From NCBI GenBank assembly GCA_027923505.1, contig BROI01000021.1, positions 1 to 64,000 on the forward strand: 64,000 nt of DNA, in the 5' to 3' direction. Position numbers and translations under genes: made by a program. The notes below the pieces were generated by a model, which worked only from the letters and a program-made list of their open reading frames with translations, did no database searches and was not told the origin of the DNA. How positions within the stretch are numbered: the stretch's first letter is position 1; every line of letters begins with the position of its first letter. This document shows positions 32,453-43,300 of this stretch, piece by piece. This stretch comes from Mayamaea pseudoterrestris (Eukaryota > Bacillariophyta > Bacillariophyceae > Sellaphorales > Sellaphoraceae).

Positions 32453-34708
32453 ATGAGCACCAATCAGCAACAACCTCCGGACCTTCTTTCGGACGACATT
32501 CCTTCACCTCAACCAATCGCAAATGACACTGGCGACTCTAATACTGACGACTACCTGGGCGAAACCTTAGATTCGCAACACAAAGAAGCTTCGGTCGCTG
32601 GAACAAACAACGCTTATGGAGAGGATGACTTCTTTGATGACCACAACGAGTACGACGGTAGTCCGCATGCACATTATGAACCTTCCTCCTCCTTCTATGA
32701 AGGTGCATCCGTCGAAGAAGATCCAGAAGCCGTCAAGGGACTCTATTCAGACACGGACACGGCTGCTGCAACTCAGGGTGACGACTACCTTGGAGGAGCC
32801 TACGACGAGGAACAAATGGAGCGCGATCACCTTCAAGAAGATGACTACCATGCTGACTACCATGACCAAGACACGTATTTGGGTGGACACTACAAGGATG
32901 CAGTTGATGAGGACGGCGGCGAGGAAGGAGTCTTTGTCAATAATGGAAGGGACGACGATCATCGACCTGGAATCGAGCGTCAATCTGGATTTCGTGCTAG
33001 GAATAAAAAGCGATTTGCCGCTGCTAGAGCTGATCCAGAGCGCCGACGTCGTTGGAAGTGGGGATGTTCCGTCTTTTGGTGCATTTTGTGCTTGTTTATA
33101 CTCGTGCTACTCTTGATTCTGGCCAAGTTCTTGGGCTGGTTTGAAAATGAGGCTCCACCGCCAGAAGACGATAATCCATACTTAGACGATGACGACTTTG
33201 TCATAAGCAAGCCTTACCCTGGAAAAGTGACAACCGGCTTTGAGCCCTACGTTAAGGATGATTGCAATTTCGATGATCAGACATACCCAAGCATAGTAAA
33301 TCAGTGCTACTGTCGCAACGAGCTCCAAATGGTACCCAACGATACCAAGGCGCTGTACTTTAAGATTCGTGAAGACGTGGATCAAGAAATTTATGGAGGG
33401 GACTATGATCAAGAATGGAATTCTTGCGCTCCAAGTAACATGGCCTTGATCTGGCTCAGCAGTGGCAACATGCGCGATAATGGAGACTTGTACCAGCGTT
33501 TTCTCTTGGCTCTGTCGTTCTTCCAGCTCAATGGAACCAAGTGGGATCAACTCAATAATTGGGTTGAGGAAGAGAGTGAGTGCAACTGGTTTGGTGTACA
33601 GTGTAACGGTCGCTTTAAACTCCGCTCGCTCGCTATTGACATGAACAACGTTCAAGGGGAGCTACCCACGGAAATGGCGCGCTTGGATGGCCTTCAAGCA
33701 CTAGCCATTACGCGCAACCATTTGGGCAACACTATCCCACCCGAATTCTTTGGCATGCCAAAGCTCGAGTCGCTCATGCTGTACGCGAACAATCTTCGCG
33801 GATCCATTCCCCGCGAGGTTGCGCAAGCCACTCAGCTGACGACGCTGCGCCTTGAGAACAACTTGTTTTTTGGGCAGCTCGTTACGGAAATTGGATTACT
33901 TACGAATTTGGAAGAGTTTAGTATTGGTTTCAATAACTTTTGGCGGAAAATACCGACAGAGATTGGTCTTTTGACTAACATGCGTTGGCTTGTCATGGAA
34001 GACAACCGACTATCGGGAACACTCATTTCGGAAATCACGAAGTTGACCAAGCTGGAATATTTTCTTATTAGTAGCAACTTGATGCGAGGGCCCATTCCTG
34101 AGGGCTTTTCAAGGTTGACAGATCTTCAAGAATTTCGCCTTGCACATACAGGCCTTGGTGGGACAATTCCTCAGGAATTTGCTGCCTTGAATAAGCTTCA
34201 TCGTCTTGAGATGGGTTTTAACAACTTCGAAGGTACACTCATGACCGAATTCGGCTTAATGACCGGACTTTCATGGCTAGCTTTGAACGACAATGATCTT
34301 CGCGGCTCGATCCCGACAGAGTTCGGCTACATGGTTAATATGACTCGTCTTATTCTGACGGATTTGCTGTTGACAGGGACGGTACCAAGTGAGCTGGGAA
34401 GTATGACAATGCTCAACAACTTGGCGCTTGACGCAAATACAATTGTCGGTACGGCCCCAAGAGAAGTTTGTGCACTTCGCGACCTTTCGCTTTCTATTTT
34501 CGTGGCGGATTGTCCATTCGGGGAATTGGCGGGAGTAGATTGTCCGATTCCAACGTGCTGCTCATTTTGTCGACGTTCGGAGCAGCAAAACACTTTGATT
34601 AATGGTATAAAAAATGGCAATCTCGATGAGAGTGGCAATGTAATTAGCGGTGGGGGAATGGATGCTGGCAAGGAACAGACGGAACCACCGGCGGCTAACA
34701 GTCCGTAG
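32453..34708 (+). CDS. LRR transmembrane protein, diatom-type receptor-like
   Basis: From the ATG at 32453 (751 aa). The N-terminal 190 residues are acidic and low-complexity (Asp/Glu/Tyr/His-rich) and likely cytosolic. They end in a basic cluster (RNKKRFAAARADPERRRRWK) before one transmembrane helix (FWCILCLFILVLLLILAKFL). The outside part has Cys pairs, an LRR cap with ECNWFGVQCNG, about ten plant-type LRRs (GTIPPEFFGMPKLESLML, GSIPTEFGYMVNMTRL), and a terminal Cys cluster (CPIPTCCSFC). There is no kinase domain. Such LRR proteins form large families in pennate diatoms, with roles in adhesion or sensing presumed but unproven. The upstream TTG-initiated extension was rejected for lack of an ATG. 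Confidence 0.88.
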   Translation: MSTNQQQPPDLLSDDIPSPQPIANDTGDSNTDDYLGETLDSQHKEASVAGTNNAYGEDDFFDDHNEYDGSPHAHYEPSSSFYEGASVEEDPEAVKGLYSDTDTAAATQGDDYLGGAYDEEQMERDHLQEDDYHADYHDQDTYLGGHYKDAVDEDGGEEGVFVNNGRDDDHRPGIERQSGFRARNKKRFAAARADPERRRRWKWGCSVFWCILCLFILVLLLILAKFLGWFENEAPPPEDDNPYLDDDDFVISKPYPGKVTTGFEPYVKDDCNFDDQTYPSIVNQCYCRNELQMVPNDTKALYFKIREDVDQEIYGGDYDQEWNSCAPSNMALIWLSSGNMRDNGDLYQRFLLALSFFQLNGTKWDQLNNWVEEESECNWFGVQCNGRFKLRSLAIDMNNVQGELPTEMARLDGLQALAITRNHLGNTIPPEFFGMPKLESLMLYANNLRGSIPREVAQATQLTTLRLENNLFFGQLVTEIGLLTNLEEFSIGFNNFWRKIPTEIGLLTNMRWLVMEDNRLSGTLISEITKLTKLEYFLISSNLMRGPIPEGFSRLTDLQEFRLAHTGLGGTIPQEFAALNKLHRLEMGFNNFEGTLMTEFGLMTGLSWLALNDNDLRGSIPTEFGYMVNMTRLILTDLLLTGTVPSELGSMTMLNNLALDANTIVGTAPREVCALRDLSLSIFVADCPFGELAGVDCPIPTCCSFCRRSEQQNTLINGIKNGNLDESGNVISGGGMDAGKEQTEPPAANSP

Positions 34709-35332
34709 TTAACATGCGACGGACAGATTTCCGGATACTATCGTAATTTATTTGCAAAACATGATAACCACAATTTCAAATATCTCTTTACCAATATATT
34801 AATTAGTCGCGTTCGGTGGCGATGCTCCAGCAAATCAGTCGACGCATTTTCCATTGTCATATAAAAGCTTGATACTTTGCGACTCACTCACATCAAGGAC
34901 GCAATAGCCAAATCGACTACGTTGTTGACCATTTTTTGGTTCTGTGCACGTACAGAAACAATTTAACGAAGTCGGACATTCATGCGCGGCGTCAAAAGAA
35001 CCCAGGGTGCCGCAAAACCCTTCTTCTGGGTCCGCTGCATTTTTTCGTTCCAAGATTATCGCTGAGCTCCAAACAACAAATCTCCTCCTCACAATGCAAC
35101 GGTCCCAATGTGTGTTGCCGAACGCAAGAGAGAACGTGAGTAATCGAGGGAGGTCCGCCGAGTCGGCTGATGTCGCGATTGATCACACCACGGGCGCGAA
35201 AACAATGAAAGGAGCTAGACGTGGCGGAGTTAATGCGTCAATCTTCGGTGTGTTCAGCTTCGACTGCATTCTCAAAGTACCTGGCAGTGCACCCTGACAA
35301 CGTCCATTACCATGTCAATAAAAGTTTGCCTT
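34709..35332. other. Intergenic region with one doubtful small frame
   Basis: This stretch separates the LRR gene from the sulfatase gene. Apart from the minus-strand Cys-rich frame at 34835-35092, no gene is seen. Confidence 0.4.
34835..35092 (-). CDS. Doubtful small Cys-rich frame, possible 3' exon
   Basis: This minus-strand frame has no ATG and five clustered cysteines (FCGTLGSFDAAHECPTSLNC, then FCTCTEP) followed by RFGYCVLD and GKCVD. It looks protein-like. GTGAGTGAG directly after YCVLD is a good splice donor, so it could be an internal exon of a secreted Cys-rich protein. No upstream exon with a signal peptide could be found. Confidence 0.25.
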   Translation of the reverse strand: MRRRFVVWSSAIILERKNAADPEEGFCGTLGSFDAAHECPTSLNCFCTCTEPKNGQQRSRFGYCVLDVSESQSIKLLYDNGKCVD

Positions 35333-37051
35333 TTATTGAGGAGTCGCCACAACCTCATTCTCAGTTCGACAAAATGTGTGTCGGTCGGCGCAAGGTATGT
35401 ATTGGGCGTCTCGTGCCAACGTCAATGGATTTCCGTACGCAATCGTCTCCTTGTGTTTTCGTATTGAAGTCCTTGCCATGTCAACCAAAGCACTATATTT
35501 GACCGGATCAAGACTTCTTGTTTCCGCTGGATCATTTACAGTGTCAAAGATCAATGGTGGGTCGTGCCATACATCAGCATCAGTGTTGTAGTGTGCACTC
35601 TTGGTTGAAAACATGATCTTAAATCTGCCAACTTTCATGCCAATTACATCCATCCGCCCAAACGGTTGCGGCAATGGACCGTCGTAGAATCCGTCTCGCC
35701 AGAGAAACAAAACGCGACCATCCGAGTCGTAGTCTTTTTCTGGTCCAAACATAACCGATGAAATATCTATTCCATCCAGAGTTTCCTTGGCCGTGACGTT
35801 CACTATAGACAAGATCGTGGGAAGAACATCAAGCGTCGAAACGAGTGCAGGCGTCACTGACCCAGCTTCTATACGTCCCGGCCACGATGCAATAGCCGGC
35901 ATGCGTAGATTAGCTTCCCACATTGATCCCAGTCCAGAGTCTTGTCCGCAATGAACTCCCGTTAATTGTTGACTCGTGTCGGGCAAAACGCACCGACGCG
36001 AATTGCTCTCCGTTGGAGACGAAACGTAGTCATGCGGACACGCGGTACAGTTCAAAGATACATGATCGACGAGCCACTGAGCTTGGAACGGTCCTTTTCT
36101 GCCGGAACAAGACTGCTCCGCCAGCCACGGTCCATTGTCGCTGGTGAAGACGACCAGAGTTTCATTCTTCACTCCAGCTTCTTCCAGTGCCAGCATGACT
36201 CTGCCAACAATCCGATCCATTTCCTCAACAGCATGGACAAAATCAGAAGACTCTTGTCTTCCGATGCCTCTGTGACTCCACTGACAAGTCGCTTGCTCGG
36301 GTTGGTCGCAAGGTGCGCAGAGTTGATGAACGTGTGAAAACGGAAGATAGAGAAAGAATGGTTGCTGCGTGTCAGCCGACGTTTGAATATATCGTTTCGC
36401 TCGGTCCGCATACATATCCGCCAATTGTTCCACTCGAAGTGGTTGCTGGACAATTTCGGAGTCTTGATAGAGCGGCAGCCAAATGGTTTTCTCCTTGTCG
36501 AACGCACAGACATGTCCATCAAGCGATCCGCCAGACATGTGGTAGGGGACGCCAAACCACTCATCAAAGCCTTGTTTCGTCGGTAAATAATCGCTTCGAT
36601 GTCCCAAGTGCCACTTTCCGATAATGGATGTAGCGTATCCAATTTCCTTTAAATACTCGGCAATGATTGTCTCATTGGGAGACAAGCCATTTTCGGCGTC
36701 TGGTTTAAAGACTCCAGGATATACTCCCGTTCGGACAGGATACTTCCCAGTCAGTAAGGCTGCACGACTCGCGGAACATAGATGAGCCGCCGAGTTCCAG
36801 TTGCTGAATCGAAGACCTTGCGACACTAATCGATCAATGTTTGGCGTTCTAGATGCTGATGGTGTGTCGACATCGACTTGTACTGGTAGAGACTCAAAGT
36901 CGGATGAAAACGCTCCAACGTCCGCGTATCCAAGATTGTCTGCAAACAATACGATTATATTAGGCTTGTTAGTCGCTCGGACTGTTCTTAAAGCGAATAC
37001 AAGGAGGCAATTAAATAGTGAACCTCGAGTGCGACGGCTTGAAATTGCCAT
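35333..37051 (-). CDS. Type I sulfatase (arylsulfatase family)
   Basis: A 572-aa single-exon protein with a weak N-terminal signal sequence (LFNCLLVFALRTVRA). It keeps the formylglycine motif CSASRAALLTG (C-x-A-S-R, the Cys oxidised to FGly), GKWHLGH, and the late metal site TSDNGPW. Two departures from the usual active site are visible: ADNLGYADVG instead of ADDLGYGDVG, and GLGSMWEANLRMP where relatives have GKG-x-x-WEGG-x-R-x-P, so the usual active-site Lys reads Leu. Type I sulfatases cleave sulfate esters of sugars, phenols or sterols. An extracellular or lysosomal role is inferred. Activity may be altered or lost. It diverges from the IQ-motif gene with 256 bp between starts. Confidence 0.85.
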   Translation of the reverse strand: MAISSRRTRGSLFNCLLVFALRTVRATNKPNIIVLFADNLGYADVGAFSSDFESLPVQVDVDTPSASRTPNIDRLVSQGLRFSNWNSAAHLCSASRAALLTGKYPVRTGVYPGVFKPDAENGLSPNETIIAEYLKEIGYATSIIGKWHLGHRSDYLPTKQGFDEWFGVPYHMSGGSLDGHVCAFDKEKTIWLPLYQDSEIVQQPLRVEQLADMYADRAKRYIQTSADTQQPFFLYLPFSHVHQLCAPCDQPEQATCQWSHRGIGRQESSDFVHAVEEMDRIVGRVMLALEEAGVKNETLVVFTSDNGPWLAEQSCSGRKGPFQAQWLVDHVSLNCTACPHDYVSSPTESNSRRCVLPDTSQQLTGVHCGQDSGLGSMWEANLRMPAIASWPGRIEAGSVTPALVSTLDVLPTILSIVNVTAKETLDGIDISSVMFGPEKDYDSDGRVLFLWRDGFYDGPLPQPFGRMDVIGMKVGRFKIMFSTKSAHYNTDADVWHDPPLIFDTVNDPAETRSLDPVKYSALVDMARTSIRKHKETIAYGNPLTLARDAQYIPCADRHTFCRTENEVVATPQ

Positions 37052-37307
37052 GGTCGTGAATGTTCGATGTGATTTAGATGCTTTTTGATGACGTCATGAA
37101 AAGCATGGCTTGCTCGCCCTTAACGCTCTATCACCGACATCATTTAGATGGACGCCGGGCGAGCGACTCCCACCAACTCATCGCGTCTCGCCAATTCGCA
37201 CCTTTTCTCTCATCACGCGCTGCACCCATCCCATCGAGACTGAACAAGAGCGCACCTTAATTGAGAGAGTACACGTAAAGAGCATATTACCACCCCAAAT
37301 AAACACC

Positions 37308-40300
37308 ATGAGTATTGGAAGTGGCGTAGCTAGCTCAGCCATGATTTTATCGCCGCTGTCCGTCTTTAGTCCGCGAGATCCTGGAGGAACAGATGCTTCC
37401 ACAGGCCTTGAGGTTTTAATGGGAGAGGAACCGGCTGGTGTCCCGCCAAGCGGAGGATCCGACGTTGGACTGCCCACTTTTGTCATGCAGCAGAGACATG
37501 GAGGTGGACAACCAGCGACTCCAGTGCGACAGCATTTTCGATCTCAGTCAACGTCAGATCTAATAGAGACAACGAATGAGATGGTGCCATACCTAGTCGG
37601 CCAGCCACCGCCACCGCCACCACCAAAGAGTCCTCCACCTGAGCGACGTCATCGCAGCAAGAGCACGCCTCGGATCTCAAACCGTTCATACTCTTTTGAA
37701 GACTCGACTGTGGCGACGGCTGATTCGCATCATCCCCCGCCAAGCATTCACACGCAGCGACCCGTGGAGGAGCGACTTCGAGTGGCGAGAACACTATCAT
37801 TGGCAAGGGAACTAGATCAAGAACGATATAATCGTGTTGTGGATCCGCCCTCAAGTATGCATGGAACGAGTATTGGTGACGCAAGTGGCCCATTTGTATC
37901 TGTACCGACGCCTTGCTCCGCCAGTGAAGGCAACGAACCGACGCCAAGAGCCGTCTACGGGCAGGAGAATCGAAGACCGTCGACGTCATCGTCCAAGGAA
38001 ACGTCTGCGGTGCAGTTGTCACCGCATTCTCCACTGAGTATTACGACATTGACTCCCTCTGCCTCGCTTGGTCGCCCTCAACAAGCCGCACCCTTGTCAG
38101 CTTCAGCTTTGCTAAGGGGAAATGGTAAAGTACAGGTCTTTACGGCTCAAAGCAACGTTTCGACCAAGCATTCGCGCATGTATCAGCAGGAGCCGCCGCC
38201 CCCACCTCCTCTCGACTATCGGGAAATTCAGCCTTCTCGAACTTCAGAAACCTTGGATACAATGGCAACGACAAGGACGGTGCCAAATCGTCGCCATCAG
38301 TCACAAGTTGGTCGAGTGAACACCGTGAGAGCTGGACGGTCGTTTGATGAGACTGGAGCCAAACCAAAGGATGAAAAGCGAAGTTTCTTTGGAAAACTCT
38401 TTGGCAGAAACAAGAAAAAGAAGGGGAGCATCAAAGCGATTGGGTTAGGACATGGTTTTCAGTTGGACGATGCTGCTACACATACCTCTAAGTCAAATCA
38501 TTCTTCCAAGAAAAGCTTGGCGACAGCAACGACGGTAACGCAGCATGCTGTTGCTACTACAGCTTCACCTGCTTATCATCCACGACACGACACGATGCAG
38601 CAGCATGAGTATGGTGTCATTCACAGGCGCGATTTCTCACCTGCCGACCAATACCATCAACTTGCCCGCACTGACAGCGATCGGCCAGGATCAATCTTCT
38701 TTTCGCACGATGAGGTGAGCGCCATGACAATACCGACCTTCGATGCAAGCATGCGATTAAAAGACCCAGAGGAAATTCGCTTCAACAAAAGCTCGGAACC
38801 TGTTGGCACGCACTGGAGCATTATGGGTAAGGCGGACACGATTGCGGAAAGTGGTGAATCGATGGACTCAATTCGTGAACCCGATGGTGCGTCACCAAGA
38901 GCAGGTTGGCACGTCAATGAATTGATGCATTCTGTGGCATCTCCGTTAAATGATCCGGTGGGAGAGCAAGGCTTTGGAACAACGCTGAATGCAATCCTTC
39001 AAGATCCTTCGCCAAGAGGCTTTCAGTCGCCTTCGTTTAGCCAGCATATGTTCAATGATCCTGTTGGTGGTTCACCGCTTCATAAGCAATTCCGTGGCCC
39101 GTCGGCGTTTCTAGACGGCTCACCGTACGCCCAAGATCCGCCGTTGTATCTTTTCGAAAGAGATTTGCCGTCATCGAATGAGGCGGACAGTGAAACAAAG
39201 AGAACAATACTTTCAAAATCAACATCATTGAAGCGCATCGACTCAGTCTTGTCCCTTCTATCGATCCCTCCTCCGCCGCCGCCGCCGCCGCCACCAAAGA
39301 CGCAAACGCCACCACCGCAACGAAACCTTGCTTTGAAAATGGCTTGCAGTCAAGACGAGTCGCGCAAAGTACTTTTTGAAAAAGCTATTCTTTCACCGCC
39401 TCCGCCTCCAAGCATGCCTCCGCCGCGACACTCTTCTTCCTCTTCTAAAGGCAAGAGACGAAAAACGCCTTCTCCAATTTATTTGGATAAGGTAAGGTCC
39501 GGTCCATCAACAGATCAGTCAGAGTCTATTGGACTACAGATTACAAAGCAAGTAGATGACTTGCAAGTGAGAAAATGCCTTGGCTTGACGCTCCCGTTAG
39601 GTGTTCCGGCATATTCCCCCAAGAATCAAGACTTACACCAGACGACAGCCATGATTGACGGAGCGCCTCAATGTAAAGATATAAAGACTGTGACGGGTAT
39701 TCAGTTAAATGATGTCACTAAGCCGAAGCTCAAGAAGGATATTGAAAGTATTGTCATAACATCCGCTTACGAAGAAGGTGATCGAGAGCTTCAAAAGAAG
39801 GATACAGGAGCGGGAGTCGCTATAACTGACAATCATGAGGCTCATCCGCATCCCCTCACAAAATCGAGACTACCGGTAGTTGGTGATAAAATGCTTTCAG
39901 CCACTGCCATCACAATCAATGACATTGATGGCAAAGCGGAAGAAAGCACGAGCTTTGCACCTATCCTAACGCCTGAAGAGCAATTGACAGTAGATATGCC
40001 TGCAGAGAGCATCGAGGCGCACATTATGTTGACACCAATTGTTGTAAATATTGGCTCGGATCGCCAGACGAAGCAAAGTAACTCGATTAACGCCTTCGGA
40101 TTCCCTTTCAAAGATCCATTTTCTGAAGCTCCAGCACCGGCATTAAAAAAATCAGTCGGAGACGAAATGGTTGATAAGCTAAAGAGCGCAGTAAGTCGCA
40201 CCATCCTTCCAGTCGCTACGAATCCACTTATCCCACAGACGTTAACAAACCTTGCCCCAACTAGGGCGTATCAGGCAAAGTCGGATCTTGATGTCACCGC

Positions 40301-43300
40301 GAACAAATGTCCGGCATCAGCTCAACAGCTGGTCGAAAAGGTGACCGCTGGTCGACCTTCACTACCAGAAGCATGTGCTACAACGAGCGTGCCTTATCAA
40401 AATCGCGGTCGATTAAAGTTGCAAAGGACCACATCTCCATTGGCAGTGAGAACGCATTATTGCTCAGATGATGATCCAGAGGCAGTCACGCCAAGACGAA
40501 ACAGGAGGAACTTCATTCTCACCAGACGTATAAAAAAGTCTCGTAGCGGTGATGGGAATTTGATTTGTCATGCAAACGTCTCACCCACAGCTTATGTCTG
40601 TCGCAGTCAGACGACGCTGCCAAGATATCCTGGTAGATTGGGCGATAGTTCCGATGATGAGTCGCTCGGTAGCCCAACACTGCAGGGAAGTAAAGATAAA
40701 GCACATTGTGTCAAAATGTCAAGTAAGGAAGAAAGGAACATACTATCAGAGTCGCGAAAGGCTTCAGACCGACATCTTACAATGTCAGGAGCTGCACGGA
40801 TGAATGCAAAGGCGGTCGCTTATATACATTCACTCAATGGTGACCCATCACCTAGACACCATTGGCGCCGTCCTAGCGTAGACGATAATACTCCTTTGTC
40901 CACACCAATGGCAAGAAAGACTAGCAAAGTGGCGTTATCGTCACTGTCTACAGGCGAAACAGAGGTCGAAATGGTGTGTATACATCCAGTGAGAAAAGAA
41001 GATGTCCGCGTGTTTTCGGCGTACAGCGAAAAGTTTAAGGGGAGGAAGCCAGCAAAGTCATTCCTTGTGAGAGAAACTCGCGCCGGAACACCTAGGACAC
41101 CGAAAATTGCCACGCCGACAGCCAAACAAAGTCAGTCAAAAGAAGTCCCGATTTGGAGACGAAAGGATTTTAAAGGACGAAACATTAGCGTATCGCGTGT
41201 TGCTGTGTGTCTCGGTTACAATCTTCGCCGGCAGAAGCGCATTCATAATCTTGTCAGCGGCCAAGCAAAACCTGTCGTAATGAAAGCGACAGTAAAGGTC
41301 CCCAAAGCCCAATCATACTTCGGGCCCCTTTCCGAACCTGAACCGAGAGATCCTATTTTACGTGCAGGTCGTCGGCTTTTATCAAAATCAGCTATTCCTG
41401 TACAGGCTGCAGCCCGGAGGTACCTTGCGCAAAAGGAAGCCGTAGACCGAATGTGGGCGTTGCTGGGAATCCAGTCTTATACGCGACGCTGGCGTGCTGA
41501 GGCTAACTTTCTGGCATCTCGGGTCTCTGCAACCGAAATTCAAAAAGTTTTCCGAGGCGTTCTCGTTCGAACTACAATCAAACGCCAGCGAGACGCAGCT
41601 ACAGAGATGCAACGCGTTTTTCGAGGGTACGTCGCAGCCTTATACGTCTATGAGGAAGTTTACAAGATAATTCTTATCCAGGCCAAAGTGCGGGCGATGC
41701 AAGCAAGGGCGCAGCTGTTTATGCAAGTCTACTGCGCAGTTAGAATACAGGCTGCATTTCGGGGCGTCCGGAGCCGGCAATTGCATAAGCGTCAACGTCG
41801 CAGTATCATTGTATTGCAGGCCACATGGCGGATGTACCAAATTCGACAATGTTTTCAATTTTTGGTTGTGGACGTCATAATATGCCAAAGTATCTGGCGT
41901 CGGTGGCTCGCCAATCGCCGTGCTTACGAGATTCGACGCATGGTCAAAAAGAAGGCAGCAGTCAAGGTTCAAGCGACCTGGCGGTGTCACTCCATATCGA
42001 CAAAGTATAGACTCAATCGAGCTGCTACGCGAATACAGTCTGTCTTACGCATGTTTACGGCCAACCGAGAACTTGCCATTCTCCGAGCATCAACTATGAT
42101 CCAGCGCACATGGAAACAATACCTTTCATTAAAATCAGCAGCCGAAAACGCTGCCGCCACAAGAATACAAACAGTCGCTCGCCGTTGGCCACTCTGGCGT
42201 GCGTATCTGCGTCACCAAGCAGCAGTTCGCATTCAGGCCATGATTCGGCGGTACGCCGCCTCAAATGCATTCCGCGCCTACATAGCAGCAAAAAAGATTC
42301 AGGCGCTTGTTCGGGGCTTTATGCTGCGTATTATCACAAAGAGAATTCTATGCGCAGTAAAAATCCAGGCCCAAGCTAGAGGAATTATCGCATACAATGC
42401 TTACGAGCGTTATTGTGCAGCGACAGCGATCCAGGCTGTTTGGCGAGGCTTCCAGGCGTACACGGACTTTATATTTCTGTTGGTCGATGTCCATATTGTG
42501 CAAAGGTCAATCAGAGGCTTGCTAGCAAGAAACTCAGTGGATGCAATGCGTAAGAAAAGGGCCGCCCTTAGGATACAGTGCCAGTGGAGATGCTGGAGCG
42601 CGAGACACCGCTTTGTCATGTTTATATCCCAGATCATCAAACTACAGACGGTCGCACGGTGCTTCGTTGCCAAAATGAAAGTTAATACCATGCGTCAGGA
42701 TGAAGATGATGAAAAGGATAAGCAAATCAAGGCTGCAACGAAAATTCAAACAGCATGGAGAGGCTTTCGGCTTTCCTCACACTATAAGCGAACGAAGGCG
42801 GCGATGACAATCCAAGCAACCTGGAGAGGGTTTTGGCTTTATTCCCACTATCTGATAATGCGCTATGAAGCGCTTCGTCTCCAAGCTTTGGTCCGAGGCA
42901 GAGCCGCGGTGACAAAATACCATCTTACCCTCGGCTGCTGCATTATGATACAAACGACGATCCGCAAATATTTAGCAACAATGCGCAAGACGCAGATGAT
43001 GACGCAGATGGGACTTATGGAGTCATCTGTGACCCGCCTGCGTGAAAGAAACGCTGCCAAACGATTGCAAGTTTGGTGGCGAATCGTCCTTGCCTGTCAG
43101 AAGGAGAAGAAAGCTGCTTTGGTCATCGAGAGATTTTTCGTCATGGTGAAACAAGAGGTAGATCGAGAAATAAAACGCGCTCAGGAACGTCTTAAGCTGA
43201 AAAAGCTAAAACGAAAGAAGCGGAAAGAAGGAGACAAGGCACTTGACGAGGTTTGGCTAAAAATGCTTGACGACGACTCTAGCCACGCCGACGTTTACTC

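Noticed and set aside
37110-37307. N-terminal extension of the IQ-motif protein
   Set aside because: The frame is open but has no ATG before 37308; the extra part is probably 5' UTR overlapping the divergent promoter.
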